Shown here in pieces: positions 8,049 through 17,006 of a stretch of 56,701 bases of DNA (within the stretch, counting starts at the first letter, position 1; the number at the start of each line of letters is the position of its first letter). The notes under the pieces are model-generated. The model was not told where the DNA came from. It made no database searches and saw only the letters and a list, made by a program, of their open reading frames with translations. Made by a program: the position numbers and the translations under genes. The DNA is from Paenibacillus sp. BSR1-1 (lineage in GTDB: Bacteria > Bacillota > Bacilli > Bacillales > Cytobacillaceae), in assembly GCF_030403775.1 (NCBI RefSeq), contig NZ_JAQMWQ010000032.1, positions 1 to 56,701 of the forward strand, read 5' to 3'.

Positions 8049-9851
8049 ATGTGTGGAATTGTTGGTTATATTGGAAATAATGACTCGAAAGAGATTTTAC
8101 TAAAAGGTTTAGAAAAGCTTGAATATAGAGGATACGACTCAGCGGGTATTGCTGTAAAAAATGAGAACGGGATTCATGTTTTTAAAGAAAAGGGCCGAAT
8201 TGCTGATTTGCGTGCGATTGTCGATGAGAACGTTTTGGCTAAAATCGGTATCGGACATACTCGCTGGGCTACCCACGGGGTTCCAAGCAAGGTGAATTCC
8301 CACCCGCATCAAAGCACATCTGGACGTTTTACACTAGTGCATAACGGTGTAATCGAGAACTATGATCTTTTAAAGCGTAAATATCTAACAGATGTTACAT
8401 TCGTCAGTGAAACAGATACTGAAGTTATTGTTCAGTTGGTTGAACGTTTTGCGAGTGAAGGCTTAGAGGTTTTAGAAGCATTCCGCAAAACCTTGACTTT
8501 ATTACATGGATCTTACGCTTTAGCCCTTTTAGATGCTGAAGATAATGAAACCATCTATGTAGCAAAAAATAAAAGCCCTCTATTGGTTGGTCTAGGCAGC
8601 GGCTTCAATGTTGTAGCAAGTGATGCCATGGCGATGCTGCAAGTAACGGATCAATATTTGGAATTAATGGATAAAGAAATTGTTATTGTTACAAAGGATG
8701 ACGTGACGATTCAAAACCTTAATGGTGAAGTTATTAACCGTGCACCATATAAGGCTGAACTAGATGCCAGCGATATTGAAAAAGGCACCTACCCTCATTA
8801 CATGCTAAAAGAAATTGATGAGCAGCCGCTTGTGATGCGTAAAATTATTCAAACGTATCAAAATGATCAAGGTGAATTAACGATTGACCAAAAAATCGTA
8901 GATGCCTTGAATGCAGCTGACCGCCTTTATATTATTGCGGCAGGTACTTCTTATCATGCAGGTCTTGTTGGAAAGCAGTTCATTGAAAAAATGGCGAAAA
9001 TCCCTGTTGAGGTTCATATCTCCAGCGAAATTGGCTATAACATGCCGCTGCTTTCTGAAAAACCATTATTTATCTTCATTTCGCAAAGCGGTGAAACTGC
9101 TGACAGCCGTGCCGTTCTTGTCAATGTCAAAGAAATGGGTTACCCTGCGTTAACTATTACCAATGTTCCTGGTTCTACGCTTTCTCGTGAAGCAGACTAT
9201 ACATTGCTGCTGCATGCAGGTCCTGAAATTGCTGTTGCATCCACAAAGGCATATACAGCGCAATTAGCTGTCCTTGCGATTATGGCTGAAGTAACAGCGA
9301 AAAGCCGCGGTTTAGAAATTGGCTTTGACTTGATTCATGAACTTGGTTTGGTTGCAAATGCTATGGAAGTACTTTGTGACTCTAAAGAATTACTTGAAGT
9401 AATCACAAGAGAATTCTTATCTGTAACACGCAATGCCTTCTTTATCGGCCGCGGAATCGACTTTTACGTTGGCTTAGAAGGTGCGTTGAAACTGAAAGAA
9501 ATTTCTTATATTCAAGCAGAAGGATTTGCCGGCGGTGAATTAAAGCACGGTACAATCGCTTTAATCGAAGAAGGTACTCCAGTAATTGCTCTTGCTACTC
9601 AAGAAAGTGTGAATTTAAGCATCCGCGGTAATGTGAAGGAAGTTGTAGCCCGCGGTGCCAACCCATGCATCATCTCGATGAAGGGATTAAATATGGACGA
9701 AGACAGCTTCGTTATTCCAGAAGTAAATGAATTATTAACACCACTTATCTCTGTCATACCATTACAAATACTTGCCTACTACGCAGCTCTGCACCGCGAT
9801 TGCGACGTCGATAAACCGCGTAATCTTGCAAAGTCAGTAACGGTTGAGTAA
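8049..9851 (+). CDS. glmS: glutamine-fructose-6-phosphate aminotransferase GlmS
   Basis: Makes glucosamine-6-phosphate from fructose-6-phosphate and glutamine, the committed step to aminosugars and peptidoglycan. The 600 residues begin MCGIVGYIG, so Cys2 is the nucleophile of the class II glutaminase domain (about 1-220). Two SIS sugar-isomerase domains follow (SQSGETADS, TKAYTAQ), with the C-terminal DKPRNLAKSVTVE. An RBS (GGGAGG) precedes the ATG, and the glmS ribozyme lies directly upstream. Confidence 0.98.
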   Translation: MCGIVGYIGNNDSKEILLKGLEKLEYRGYDSAGIAVKNENGIHVFKEKGRIADLRAIVDENVLAKIGIGHTRWATHGVPSKVNSHPHQSTSGRFTLVHNGVIENYDLLKRKYLTDVTFVSETDTEVIVQLVERFASEGLEVLEAFRKTLTLLHGSYALALLDAEDNETIYVAKNKSPLLVGLGSGFNVVASDAMAMLQVTDQYLELMDKEIVIVTKDDVTIQNLNGEVINRAPYKAELDASDIEKGTYPHYMLKEIDEQPLVMRKIIQTYQNDQGELTIDQKIVDALNAADRLYIIAAGTSYHAGLVGKQFIEKMAKIPVEVHISSEIGYNMPLLSEKPLFIFISQSGETADSRAVLVNVKEMGYPALTITNVPGSTLSREADYTLLLHAGPEIAVASTKAYTAQLAVLAIMAEVTAKSRGLEIGFDLIHELGLVANAMEVLCDSKELLEVITREFLSVTRNAFFIGRGIDFYVGLEGALKLKEISYIQAEGFAGGELKHGTIALIEEGTPVIALATQESVNLSIRGNVKEVVARGANPCIISMKGLNMDEDSFVIPEVNELLTPLISVIPLQILAYYAALHRDCDVDKPRNLAKSVTVE

Positions 9852-9862
9852 TTTGTTCGTAA

Positions 9863-9907
9863 GAATCGGGAAACGTACACTATGTGCGTTTTCCCGGTTC
9901 TTTTTTA
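9863..9907 (+). terminator. terminator after glmS
   Basis: Long stem from GAATCGGGAAACG to its near complement, followed by a T-run. Confidence 0.85.
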
Positions 9908-9973
9908 TTTTGTTAAAACATAAAAAAGGAATATGGAAATTAATGGTGAATTATGTAAATTAGGAGGTGGACA

Positions 9974-10705
9974 ATGACCATAAATTATAATTTTGCTTTT
10001 TCGTTTCAACTTATTCCTATTATTACACTTATTTTAGCATGGTGTGTTATTGCCATTTTTGCCTATCGAATGATGAAAAAACAGCAGGTGAAACCAAAGG
10101 CCTGGAAAGCTCTCGTTTGTGTGCTGGTCGGTCTTTTTTCTTTTTCGATTAATTTTCCGTCGTTATGGGATACGCCGATTAAGATATCCATCCTGCCGCT
10201 TGGTGTTTGGATTTTGTATTCCTTTCTAAAAAGAAAGGAAGGGCGCTGGGTGACCTATAGGCGTTTCGCGTGGCTCGGTTTTTGGGCTAATTTTATTTTT
10301 CTAGCGGCTGCCCTAATTGCAGTCCTCCTTCAAAATGTCACATATCCTAAAGATGAACTGTCTACCTATATGTCTAACGTTGAGAATGCGAAGATCAGGA
10401 GTATCCATCCCTCTGGGAAAACACGCACTTTAGATACAGATATGCTATTAAAACAAATACATAATATGAGTCGAGAAAAAGTTCAGGGTAATCAATGGTA
10501 TTATGAAAAGGAATTCCGTGATGAGAAATCTACCAAAAGGAATGAACGGTTCCCCTATCAGCTTTTCGGAACAACGTCAAAATGGGGAAGCGGCCTGCAC
10601 CCGATTATTTACCTAGAAGCCGATGGAAAAGGAATATTAGTATCAGCGCCTCAAAAACAGCTATATTTTCGCTCCAATGAGCCATTGCTGAAAGGAGAGG
10701 AATAA
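9974..10705 (+). CDS. membrane protein of unknown function
   Basis: A 243-residue protein I cannot assign. Three or four hydrophobic helices fill the N-terminal half (about 9-34, 46-62, 72-84 and 101-120). A soluble C-terminal domain of about 120 residues follows (WYYEKEFRDEKS, QLFGTTSKWGSG, HPIIYLEADGKG). GGAGG precedes the ATG. The stop is 2 nt before the next gene, so the two are one transcription unit and may work together. No catalytic motif is seen. Confidence 0.75.
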   Translation: MTINYNFAFSFQLIPIITLILAWCVIAIFAYRMMKKQQVKPKAWKALVCVLVGLFSFSINFPSLWDTPIKISILPLGVWILYSFLKRKEGRWVTYRRFAWLGFWANFIFLAAALIAVLLQNVTYPKDELSTYMSNVENAKIRSIHPSGKTRTLDTDMLLKQIHNMSREKVQGNQWYYEKEFRDEKSTKRNERFPYQLFGTTSKWGSGLHPIIYLEADGKGILVSAPQKQLYFRSNEPLLKGEE

Positions 10706-10707
10706 AC

Positions 10708-11472
10708 ATGCTGAACAAGAGATTCGTCCTTATTGGTTTAGTAGGTGTTTTCATTATATTAACGGCAGCAGCCTGGTTTTATTGGGTTAATTTTTCCAAA
10801 CCAGCCTCCTTTCCCGCTAATGAGCAATTGATAGAGAGAATGAATAAGGTTTTTCCAACAGCGGCTGTTAAGAGCATCCAGGATCATGTTCAAGTTGATG
10901 AGAGGCATGTGTTCGTCCCGTTTGTTTCAGAAGAGGGCCGGTACGGAGTAAGTTATTGGGAGTGGAAGAAGAATAAATGGAAGTTGCTTCATATTGATAA
11001 TGCCGGGGTGCCGCGCCTTTGGAAGATTAATAGTAATGACCCTTCAACATTTTACATCGTGTGGAATTCCCATCCTGATGACAAAGTGAGCTATATGAAA
11101 TTATATTTTATTCGTGACAGAGGATTTCAAGGTCATGATGGAATTGAAACCTATATCCCCAAAATTCAGCTCGAGAAAAAGGTAACCCTAACGGATAAGT
11201 CCTATGGCGTATTACCCATGCCGGCTGATTGGTCAGCAATCATGAAATCCTTGCAGCAAGCAGGAAACCCAAATATTTCTGATAGACTTTTTGATAGTGT
11301 GTTCCCAAATATTAATAATTTGCATTTTGGGTTTATTCCATTTGATCAATCAAACCAGGAGGCAGTCATCATGAACTCTGTAAATGGCAGCAGCTTCACC
11401 AATGGCGATATAAATCTCGATTATATAAGTATTTTGAGCAAATCTGAAATTGAAGAACCGTTAGAACAATAA
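10708..11472 (+). CDS. membrane-anchored exported protein of unknown function
   Basis: 254 residues with one N-terminal hydrophobic helix (about 7-27, VLIGLVGVFIILTAAAWFYW) and no lipobox. The rest should lie outside the membrane: a mixed domain rich in Trp and Tyr (YGVSYWEWKKNKWKLLH). No family is recognised. It starts 2 nt after the preceding membrane-protein gene with its own RBS (GGAGAGG). A strong terminator follows. A joint envelope role is inference from the pairing only. Confidence 0.75.
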   Translation: MLNKRFVLIGLVGVFIILTAAAWFYWVNFSKPASFPANEQLIERMNKVFPTAAVKSIQDHVQVDERHVFVPFVSEEGRYGVSYWEWKKNKWKLLHIDNAGVPRLWKINSNDPSTFYIVWNSHPDDKVSYMKLYFIRDRGFQGHDGIETYIPKIQLEKKVTLTDKSYGVLPMPADWSAIMKSLQQAGNPNISDRLFDSVFPNINNLHFGFIPFDQSNQEAVIMNSVNGSSFTNGDINLDYISILSKSEIEEPLEQ

Positions 11473-11484
11473 TAAGGACATAAG

Positions 11485-11526
11485 AAACGAGCTTGTTTAG
11501 GAGAATCAAACAAGCTCGTTTTTTTG
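11485..11526. terminator. bidirectional terminator between convergent genes
   Basis: AAACGAGCTTGTTT and its exact complement, with a short loop and T-runs on both strands. It serves the pair ending at 11472 and the MMPL gene ending at 11538. Confidence 0.92.
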
Positions 11527-11537
11527 ATGTCGTGAAT

Positions 11538-13646
11538 CTAATTACTCTCGCTAGTCGTTTTGTCCTTCTCTAATAAAACAATTAGACCTGGTAATAAAAT
11601 CCCCCTAATTAAGAAGGTATCCAGCAAAATACCCACGGCGACAATGAAGCCAAAAATAAACAGTAGTTGGATGGGCTGTGTCATTAAAACAGCAAAGGTT
11701 GCAGCGAGAATTATTCCTGCAGAGGAAATGACCCCTCCTGTGTTCGCAACAGCAATTTCGACTGCTTTTTTGACGGAATGCTTGGCTCGTTCTTCTTGGA
11801 ACCTTGAAATAAGCATAATATTGTAATCAATTCCGAGCGCTACCAAGAAAACAAAAGCATAAAGAGGAACGCGGTTACTGATTGTGTCGATACCGAAGAA
11901 AAGGTTGCTTAAAAACATTCCCAATCCCAATGCAGCAAAGAACGAGATTAATATCGTCCCCATCATGTAAATCGGCATTTTTACTGACCGCGTTAACACG
12001 ATTAACATTGCAAAAATTAGAATCGTTTCCATTAAAACGATGATAAGCACATCCCTATTATTAGAAGAACGGTCATCAACTTTTACAGCGGTTTCCCCTG
12101 CAAAATAAAGCTTCCCATTAAGGTGACTGTCTGTAACGATTTGTTTTTCATGGCTTATGATTTTCTCTAAGGCATCCAAGGTCCGTGAAGAATATGGATT
12201 TCCTTGAAACGTTAGACTATATTGAATAACTGTTTTGTCTTCGGCAGTTCCAGATAATCGGACATTACTAACACTTGGCTGCTCGGCAAGTGCACTGCGT
12301 AATGTTTCCTGTTCCTCCGCAGTGATTGATTTTGATGATTCAAACACGACGGTCGTAGGGGCAAGTTCGCCCCTTTCAAATTTCTCAGCTAAGATCTCAT
12401 AGCCCTGGCGGGAGGGCATATCCTTAGGGAACGATTTCATCGTATCGAACTCATACTTCAGATTAAATAGATTACTTGCAGATAACAGCAGCAAAAGACC
12501 GATTACGAGAACGGAAAGTCCGGGCTTCCTTACAACGAAGCGGCCGGTTGTACCCCAAAGAAAATGTTTCTTGGCTGATTGACCCCCAACACGAGGAATT
12601 TTAGGCCAGAAGGACTTCCTGCCGAAAAGGGTAAATAAAGCTGGAACAAGTGTAACGGATGCGATCATAATTACCACCATGGTGGTGGCAAAGGTTGGGG
12701 CAAAGCTTTTAATGTCTCCCAATTGAGCAAAAAACAATACAAGCATCGCGGCTAAAACAGTTCCCCCAGAAAAGAAGACCGGCATTCCAGTTTCTCTCAT
12801 CGCCTCTTTCATGGCATCAAACTTGCTTTCATGACGGGTGAGCTCTTCCCGATAGCGGGAAAACACGAATAAGGAATAATCAATCATCGCAGCAAATAAC
12901 AAAATTGACATAATGGAAATGGTTTGATTGCTCAAAGCTAGGCCCGCTTTACCCATTAACCCAAGTACCTGCATGACCACTTCATAGACAAAAACGGCAG
13001 CTAGGAGTGGAATCAAAGCCAATAACGGTGAACGATAAATCACAATCAATAAAATAAGGATTAATCCTACTGTTGATAAAATCAGGACAACATCTGCACG
13101 CGAAAAAAGATCGAGAGAATCTGTGGCAATTCCTGCTGGTCCGGTAACATACAGCTTAAAATTCGATGAATCAGCGGCGACTTTCTTGATTAGTTCTAAA
13201 GACTTTTTTATATCTTTTGTTTCTAGAGAAGAATCCAAGGTTAAAGGGATAATCGCGGTCGTCTTATCGTCTGAAAAAAAACTAGCTGCGGCTTGTGGTG
13301 GCAGGGCTGCTAACGGAATGATCTTGGTAATTCCGTTAATATTTTCTTTTTCAATTTTAGCTAAAACCTCTGCAAGCTGGGTGGACTCTATCTGTCCATC
13401 TCCAGATTGGAAGACTAATATGGCAGGGGTTCCTTCATTATTCGGAAAATACTGATCCATCTTTTTTTGTGCAATGGCAGATTGGGCGTCCTCGGGGAGG
13501 GAATCGATTCTCGATACCTCGTAATCCTTTGCATTTGGAGCAAACACAGCCAAAACAATGGTTATGATGAGCCAGGCTGCAAGGGTGGTCCACATTCCTT
13601 TTTTGGTTGAAACATAATCGGTAATAGCTTGTAAGAGCAATTTCAT
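11538..13646 (-). CDS. MMPL-family (YdfJ-like) transporter
   Basis: A 702-residue polytopic membrane protein of the RND/MMPL superfamily, resembling B. subtilis YdfJ. It has two homologous halves, each with one helix (about 17-35 and 375-390), a large external loop (DYEVSRIDSLPEDAQSA; YEFDTMKSFPKDMPSRQGYE) and a five-helix bundle (IDYSLFVFSRYREE; LGIDYNIMLISRFQEE). The paired IDYS/IDYN motifs sit in the proton-relay position. Substrates could be lipids or amphiphiles; none is shown. It lies downstream of a tetR gene on the same strand with three operator-like dyads between, suggesting drug- or lipid-inducible export. Confidence 0.92.
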   Translation of the reverse strand: MKLLLQAITDYVSTKKGMWTTLAAWLIITIVLAVFAPNAKDYEVSRIDSLPEDAQSAIAQKKMDQYFPNNEGTPAILVFQSGDGQIESTQLAEVLAKIEKENINGITKIIPLAALPPQAAASFFSDDKTTAIIPLTLDSSLETKDIKKSLELIKKVAADSSNFKLYVTGPAGIATDSLDLFSRADVVLILSTVGLILILLIVIYRSPLLALIPLLAAVFVYEVVMQVLGLMGKAGLALSNQTISIMSILLFAAMIDYSLFVFSRYREELTRHESKFDAMKEAMRETGMPVFFSGGTVLAAMLVLFFAQLGDIKSFAPTFATTMVVIMIASVTLVPALFTLFGRKSFWPKIPRVGGQSAKKHFLWGTTGRFVVRKPGLSVLVIGLLLLLSASNLFNLKYEFDTMKSFPKDMPSRQGYEILAEKFERGELAPTTVVFESSKSITAEEQETLRSALAEQPSVSNVRLSGTAEDKTVIQYSLTFQGNPYSSRTLDALEKIISHEKQIVTDSHLNGKLYFAGETAVKVDDRSSNNRDVLIIVLMETILIFAMLIVLTRSVKMPIYMMGTILISFFAALGLGMFLSNLFFGIDTISNRVPLYAFVFLVALGIDYNIMLISRFQEERAKHSVKKAVEIAVANTGGVISSAGIILAATFAVLMTQPIQLLFIFGFIVAVGILLDTFLIRGILLPGLIVLLEKDKTTSESN

Positions 13647-13681
13647 GTTTTTGCCGTTACCCCCTTCTTTTTATTAGGTTT

Positions 13682-13769
13682 AAAGTGACACAACTGTCAC
13701 TTTAATGAAAAAATAAATTGACACTAATGTCACTATTATTATCTTTCAAAGTAACATATGTGTCAATTT
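13682..13769. promoter_or_regulatory. three regularly spaced TetR-type operators
   Basis: Three 22-bp dyads share a 9-4-9 layout. The first, at 13682-13703, is a perfect inverted repeat (AAAGTGACA and TGTCACTTT). The second is 13715-13736 and the third 13748-13769, which overlaps the stop codon of tetR. Centres are exactly 33 bp apart. They occupy the gap between tetR and the MMPL gene and probably bind the adjacent repressor. Confidence 0.8.
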
Positions 13770-14343
13770 ATGTTTTTATGAACATTCCGTGGCAAATCAT
13801 TTCCTTAATTGAACGAACCCAAACGGAATGGGGGATATTAAAATGATTTGGAATGGCGACAGATTGAAAAATATATCCCAAAATGACCGCTTCCGGTATG
13901 GACGGATTTAGTTTCTTTTCTTCCTTCCCAAGCTTAAGGAAGTTCTGTAAACATAGATACATTTCTAAAAGGTGCTTGTCTAATTGATCCTTATTTTCTT
14001 TTACTTTTTTGTTAACCATAACTGGAATCTGTTGGCCAATCTTAATCATTTTTTGAATGTCGGAATAACTGAAAATAAGATTTAAAAGAAAGTCGAACTG
14101 CTCCTCAAATCCATCCCGTAATTCTATTTCTTTTAACTTGGTAAGAAAATGCTCCATTTCATAAAGCATATAATCCGTAATTAACTCTTCTTTATTTTCA
14201 TAGTACTTATAAAGTGCTCCCCGTGATACGTCCAAATCATCAGCAAGAAGACTAAATGTAAATCCCTCATAGCCATGCATGAGAAGAAGCTGTTCTGTGG
14301 CTTGAAATAAATCATCTTTAGAAAATTTGCGTTCACGTGCCAT
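13768..14343 (-). CDS. TetR-family transcriptional regulator
   Basis: 191 residues. The N-terminal helix-turn-helix (about 6-50: FSKDDLFQATEQLLLMHGYE, SLLADDLDVSRGALYKYYENK) is typical of TetR. The C-terminal ligand domain is not recognisable. The chosen ATG at 14343 follows GGGGTG with a good spacer; a further in-frame start upstream has no RBS and would add 18 non-family residues. It is encoded directly upstream of the MMPL transporter with three dyads in the gap, so it likely represses that transporter. Confidence 0.9.
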   Translation of the reverse strand: MARERKFSKDDLFQATEQLLLMHGYEGFTFSLLADDLDVSRGALYKYYENKEELITDYMLYEMEHFLTKLKEIELRDGFEEQFDFLLNLIFSYSDIQKMIKIGQQIPVMVNKKVKENKDQLDKHLLEMYLCLQNFLKLGKEEKKLNPSIPEAVILGYIFQSVAIPNHFNIPHSVWVRSIKEMICHGMFIKT

Positions 14344-14517
14344 TTTTTTCACCCCAAGCCTATTATAAACAATGATGGAAACAATGGAAAATAACATTTT
14401 CTAAATGAGCATATTGACTGTTAATAGATTCCAAATTTATACTAGCAATGAAATATAAATATCTGAAAATTATGTATTATTGGTGAGCTGAAGAAAGAGT
14501 GGCAGGGGGATGAAATC

Positions 14518-16173
14518 ATGGATTTTGATGTAATAGTGGTAGGGGCAGGACTCGCCGGTTTAGTAGCAGCAGCAGAGATTGCTGATGCAGGTAAAAAGGT
14601 GCTGCTTTTAGACCAAGAATCAGAAGCCTCATTGGGGGGACAAGCGTGGTGGTCTTTTGGCGGCTTATTCTTGGTTGATACGCCGGAGCAGCGCCGGATG
14701 GGAATAAAGGATTCCAAAGAATTGGCATGGCAGGACTGGTTGGGTACGGCTGGTTTCGATAGGGAAAATGACGAGGATTACTGGGCACTAAAATGGGCAG
14801 AGGCTTATGTTGATTTTGCGGCAGGGGAGAAACGGGCCTGGCTTTATGACATGGGAGTGCGCTTTTTTCCAGTGGTTGGCTGGGCTGAACGTGGCGGATA
14901 TCTAGCTGATGGACATGGAAACTCAGTCCCGCGCTTCCATGTTGTCTGGGGAACAGGTCCCGGCATTGTTGCTCCTTTTGAACGAAGGGTTAGGGAGCAC
15001 ATGAAAAAGGGATTAGTGGAATTTCGCCCTCGTCATCGCGTTGACGGTCTTATTAATAGTAACGGAGCAATTGTGGGTGTGAGCGGTTCTGTTCTTGCTC
15101 CGAGCTCCGCTGCCCGCGGGGAGGACAGCAACAGAGATGTTATAGGAAGTTTTGAATATCATGCACAATCGGTGTTAGTCTCTAGTGGCGGGATAGGCGG
15201 AAACCACGATCTTGTTCGTGAAAATTGGCCGAGCCGATTGGGAGAGCCTCCAAAACATATGATTTCTGGCGTGCCGGCACATGTCGATGGCCGGATGCTC
15301 TCCATCACCGAGGAGGCAGGGGGAAGAATTGTCAATCGGGATCGCATGTGGCACTACACTGAAGGGATCCAAAATTGGAATCCGGTCTGGACCAATCATG
15401 GTATCCGCATTCTTCCAGGGCCATCCTCCATATGGCTGGATGCTCGCGGCCGGCGCTTCTCCGCACCTAATTTCCCAGGATTCGATACATTAGGTACACT
15501 CGAGGCTATTCAAAAGACAGGTTACGATTATTCCTGGTTTATTTTAACGCAAAAAATTATAGAAAAAGAATTCGCCCTCTCCGGATCGGAGCAAAATCCA
15601 GATATAACCGGAAAAAGTATTCGCAAGGTATTGGGTAGAGCTTTGCCTGGTGCACCTGGGCCGGTAAAGGCTTTTATGGATAAGGGCGAGGATTTTATTA
15701 TTGCGGATAATTTGGCTGATTTGGTAGCCGGTATGAATAAGCTAACGGGTGACAAACTGTTAGAGCTGGCAGAAATCGAGCGGCAAATAAAGGCGCGGGA
15801 CCGGGAACTGGATAATACCTTTTCGAAGGATCTGCAAATAACAGCCATCCGTGGTGCGCGTAATTATCTTGGAGATAAATTAATCCGTGTCGCCACACCG
15901 CATAAAATTCTAGATCCAAAGAATGGACCTTTGATTGCAGTCCGCCTGCATATCTTAAGCCGAAAAACATTAGGCGGATTACAAACTGATTTATCCGGAA
16001 GGGTCCTAAACTCAGCGGGAGAAGCCATCCCTGGATTGTATGCTGCAGGAGAAGCATCAGGCTTTGGCGGCGGAGGAGTACATGGTTACCGCTCCCTGGA
16101 AGGTACCTTTGTAGGAGGCTGTCTGTTTTCTGGAAGAGCAGCCGGGCGGGCGATTGCTAAAGAATTGGGATAA
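14518..16173 (+). CDS. FAD-binding dehydrogenase (fumarate reductase/ketosteroid dehydrogenase superfamily)
   Basis: A 551-residue flavoprotein. An N-terminal Rossmann motif GAGLAGLVAA (9-18) is followed by an acidic end of strand 2 (LLLDQE), an internal GGIGGN, and a C-terminal FAD segment (GLYAAGEASGFGGGG, then SLEGTFVGGCLFSGRAAG). These fit the FAD-binding domain of fumarate reductases and 3-ketosteroid 1-dehydrogenases. The substrate is unknown and no partner cytochrome or iron-sulfur subunit is nearby. Transcribed divergently from tetR across 174 bp and closed by its own hairpin terminator. Confidence 0.88.
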   Translation: MDFDVIVVGAGLAGLVAAAEIADAGKKVLLLDQESEASLGGQAWWSFGGLFLVDTPEQRRMGIKDSKELAWQDWLGTAGFDRENDEDYWALKWAEAYVDFAAGEKRAWLYDMGVRFFPVVGWAERGGYLADGHGNSVPRFHVVWGTGPGIVAPFERRVREHMKKGLVEFRPRHRVDGLINSNGAIVGVSGSVLAPSSAARGEDSNRDVIGSFEYHAQSVLVSSGGIGGNHDLVRENWPSRLGEPPKHMISGVPAHVDGRMLSITEEAGGRIVNRDRMWHYTEGIQNWNPVWTNHGIRILPGPSSIWLDARGRRFSAPNFPGFDTLGTLEAIQKTGYDYSWFILTQKIIEKEFALSGSEQNPDITGKSIRKVLGRALPGAPGPVKAFMDKGEDFIIADNLADLVAGMNKLTGDKLLELAEIERQIKARDRELDNTFSKDLQITAIRGARNYLGDKLIRVATPHKILDPKNGPLIAVRLHILSRKTLGGLQTDLSGRVLNSAGEAIPGLYAAGEASGFGGGGVHGYRSLEGTFVGGCLFSGRAAGRAIAKELG

Positions 16174-16211
16174 AAAAATGAAAGCACCTCATTGGCAGGT
16201 TGTCCAAGGCG

Positions 16212-16245
16212 AACATCTCTCATAAACATGGGAGATGTTTTGTTG
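16212..16245 (+). terminator. terminator after the FAD dehydrogenase
   Basis: AACATCTC and GAGATGTT form a stem with a 12-nt loop, followed by a T-rich stretch. Confidence 0.7.
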
Positions 16246-16307
16246 TTTCCATTGTTTCCCTTATTTTTGTTACAATCATGAGTATGATAGGCAAAAGGAG
16301 AATGAGG

Positions 16308-17006
16308 ATGTTTAAGATTTTTATAATTGAAGATGACAAACAATTGGTCAGCTTGCTGAAAGAGCATTTACATAAATTTGGGTATGACACAAAATCCGTT
16401 GATGATTTTGCAGATGTCCGTACCCAATTTGAACAATATGATCCACATCTCGTTTTATTGGATGTCAACCTGCCGAAGTTTGATGGCTACTATTGGTGCC
16501 GGCAAATCCGCAGTATCTCCACGTGCCCGATTCTGTTTATTTCAGCTCGTGAAGGAAAAATGGACCAAGTGATGGCTCTTGAAAATGGAGCGGATGATTA
16601 TATCACGAAGCCTTTTGATTATGAAATCGTCACCGCCAAAATTAATAGTCAGCTCAGAAGGGCATATGGGACCTATGCCAGTTCACAAAATGGACGGACC
16701 ACCACTGTTGTAGGACTGACGCTTGACGTTGAACGAATGAGTCTTTCATTTAGCGGACAGGAAATTGAGCTAAGTCATACAGAAGCAAAAATTTTGGATG
16801 AATTGATGAAAAGGGCAGAGCGGGTGGTCAGCCGTGACCGGCTGTTAGAAAAAATCTGGGACGACCAGGCATTTGTTGATGATAATACTTTGAATGTATA
16901 TATTACGCGGGTGAGGAAAAAGTTGGCTTCTTTAGAGATTACGGAAGCACTTCAAACGATTCGCGGCCAGGGATATCGGCTCCTTCCGAACTGGGAGGAT
17001 AAATAA
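16308..17006 (+). CDS. OmpR-type response regulator of a Bce-like system
   Basis: 232 residues: an N-terminal receiver domain with acidic pocket EDD (8-10), phospho-acceptor Asp52 (VLLDVNLP) and Lys near 101 (YITKPFD), then a C-terminal winged helix (VDDNTLNVYITRVRKKL, IRGQGYRLL). Residues and length match regulators of the BceR/YxdJ group. The ATG at 16308 lies 7 nt after AGGAG; the ATG at 16302 is too close. Its stop overlaps the kinase start by one base. The likely target is the ABC pair starting at 18127. Confidence 0.93.
   Translation: MFKIFIIEDDKQLVSLLKEHLHKFGYDTKSVDDFADVRTQFEQYDPHLVLLDVNLPKFDGYYWCRQIRSISTCPILFISAREGKMDQVMALENGADDYITKPFDYEIVTAKINSQLRRAYGTYASSQNGRTTTVVGLTLDVERMSLSFSGQEIELSHTEAKILDELMKRAERVVSRDRLLEKIWDDQAFVDDNTLNVYITRVRKKLASLEITEALQTIRGQGYRLLPNWEDK

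Noticed and set aside
4137..9851. Signs of foreign origin in the cdaA-glmS block
   Set aside because: Gene order and sequence are as in B. subtilis; nothing in composition stands out by eye.
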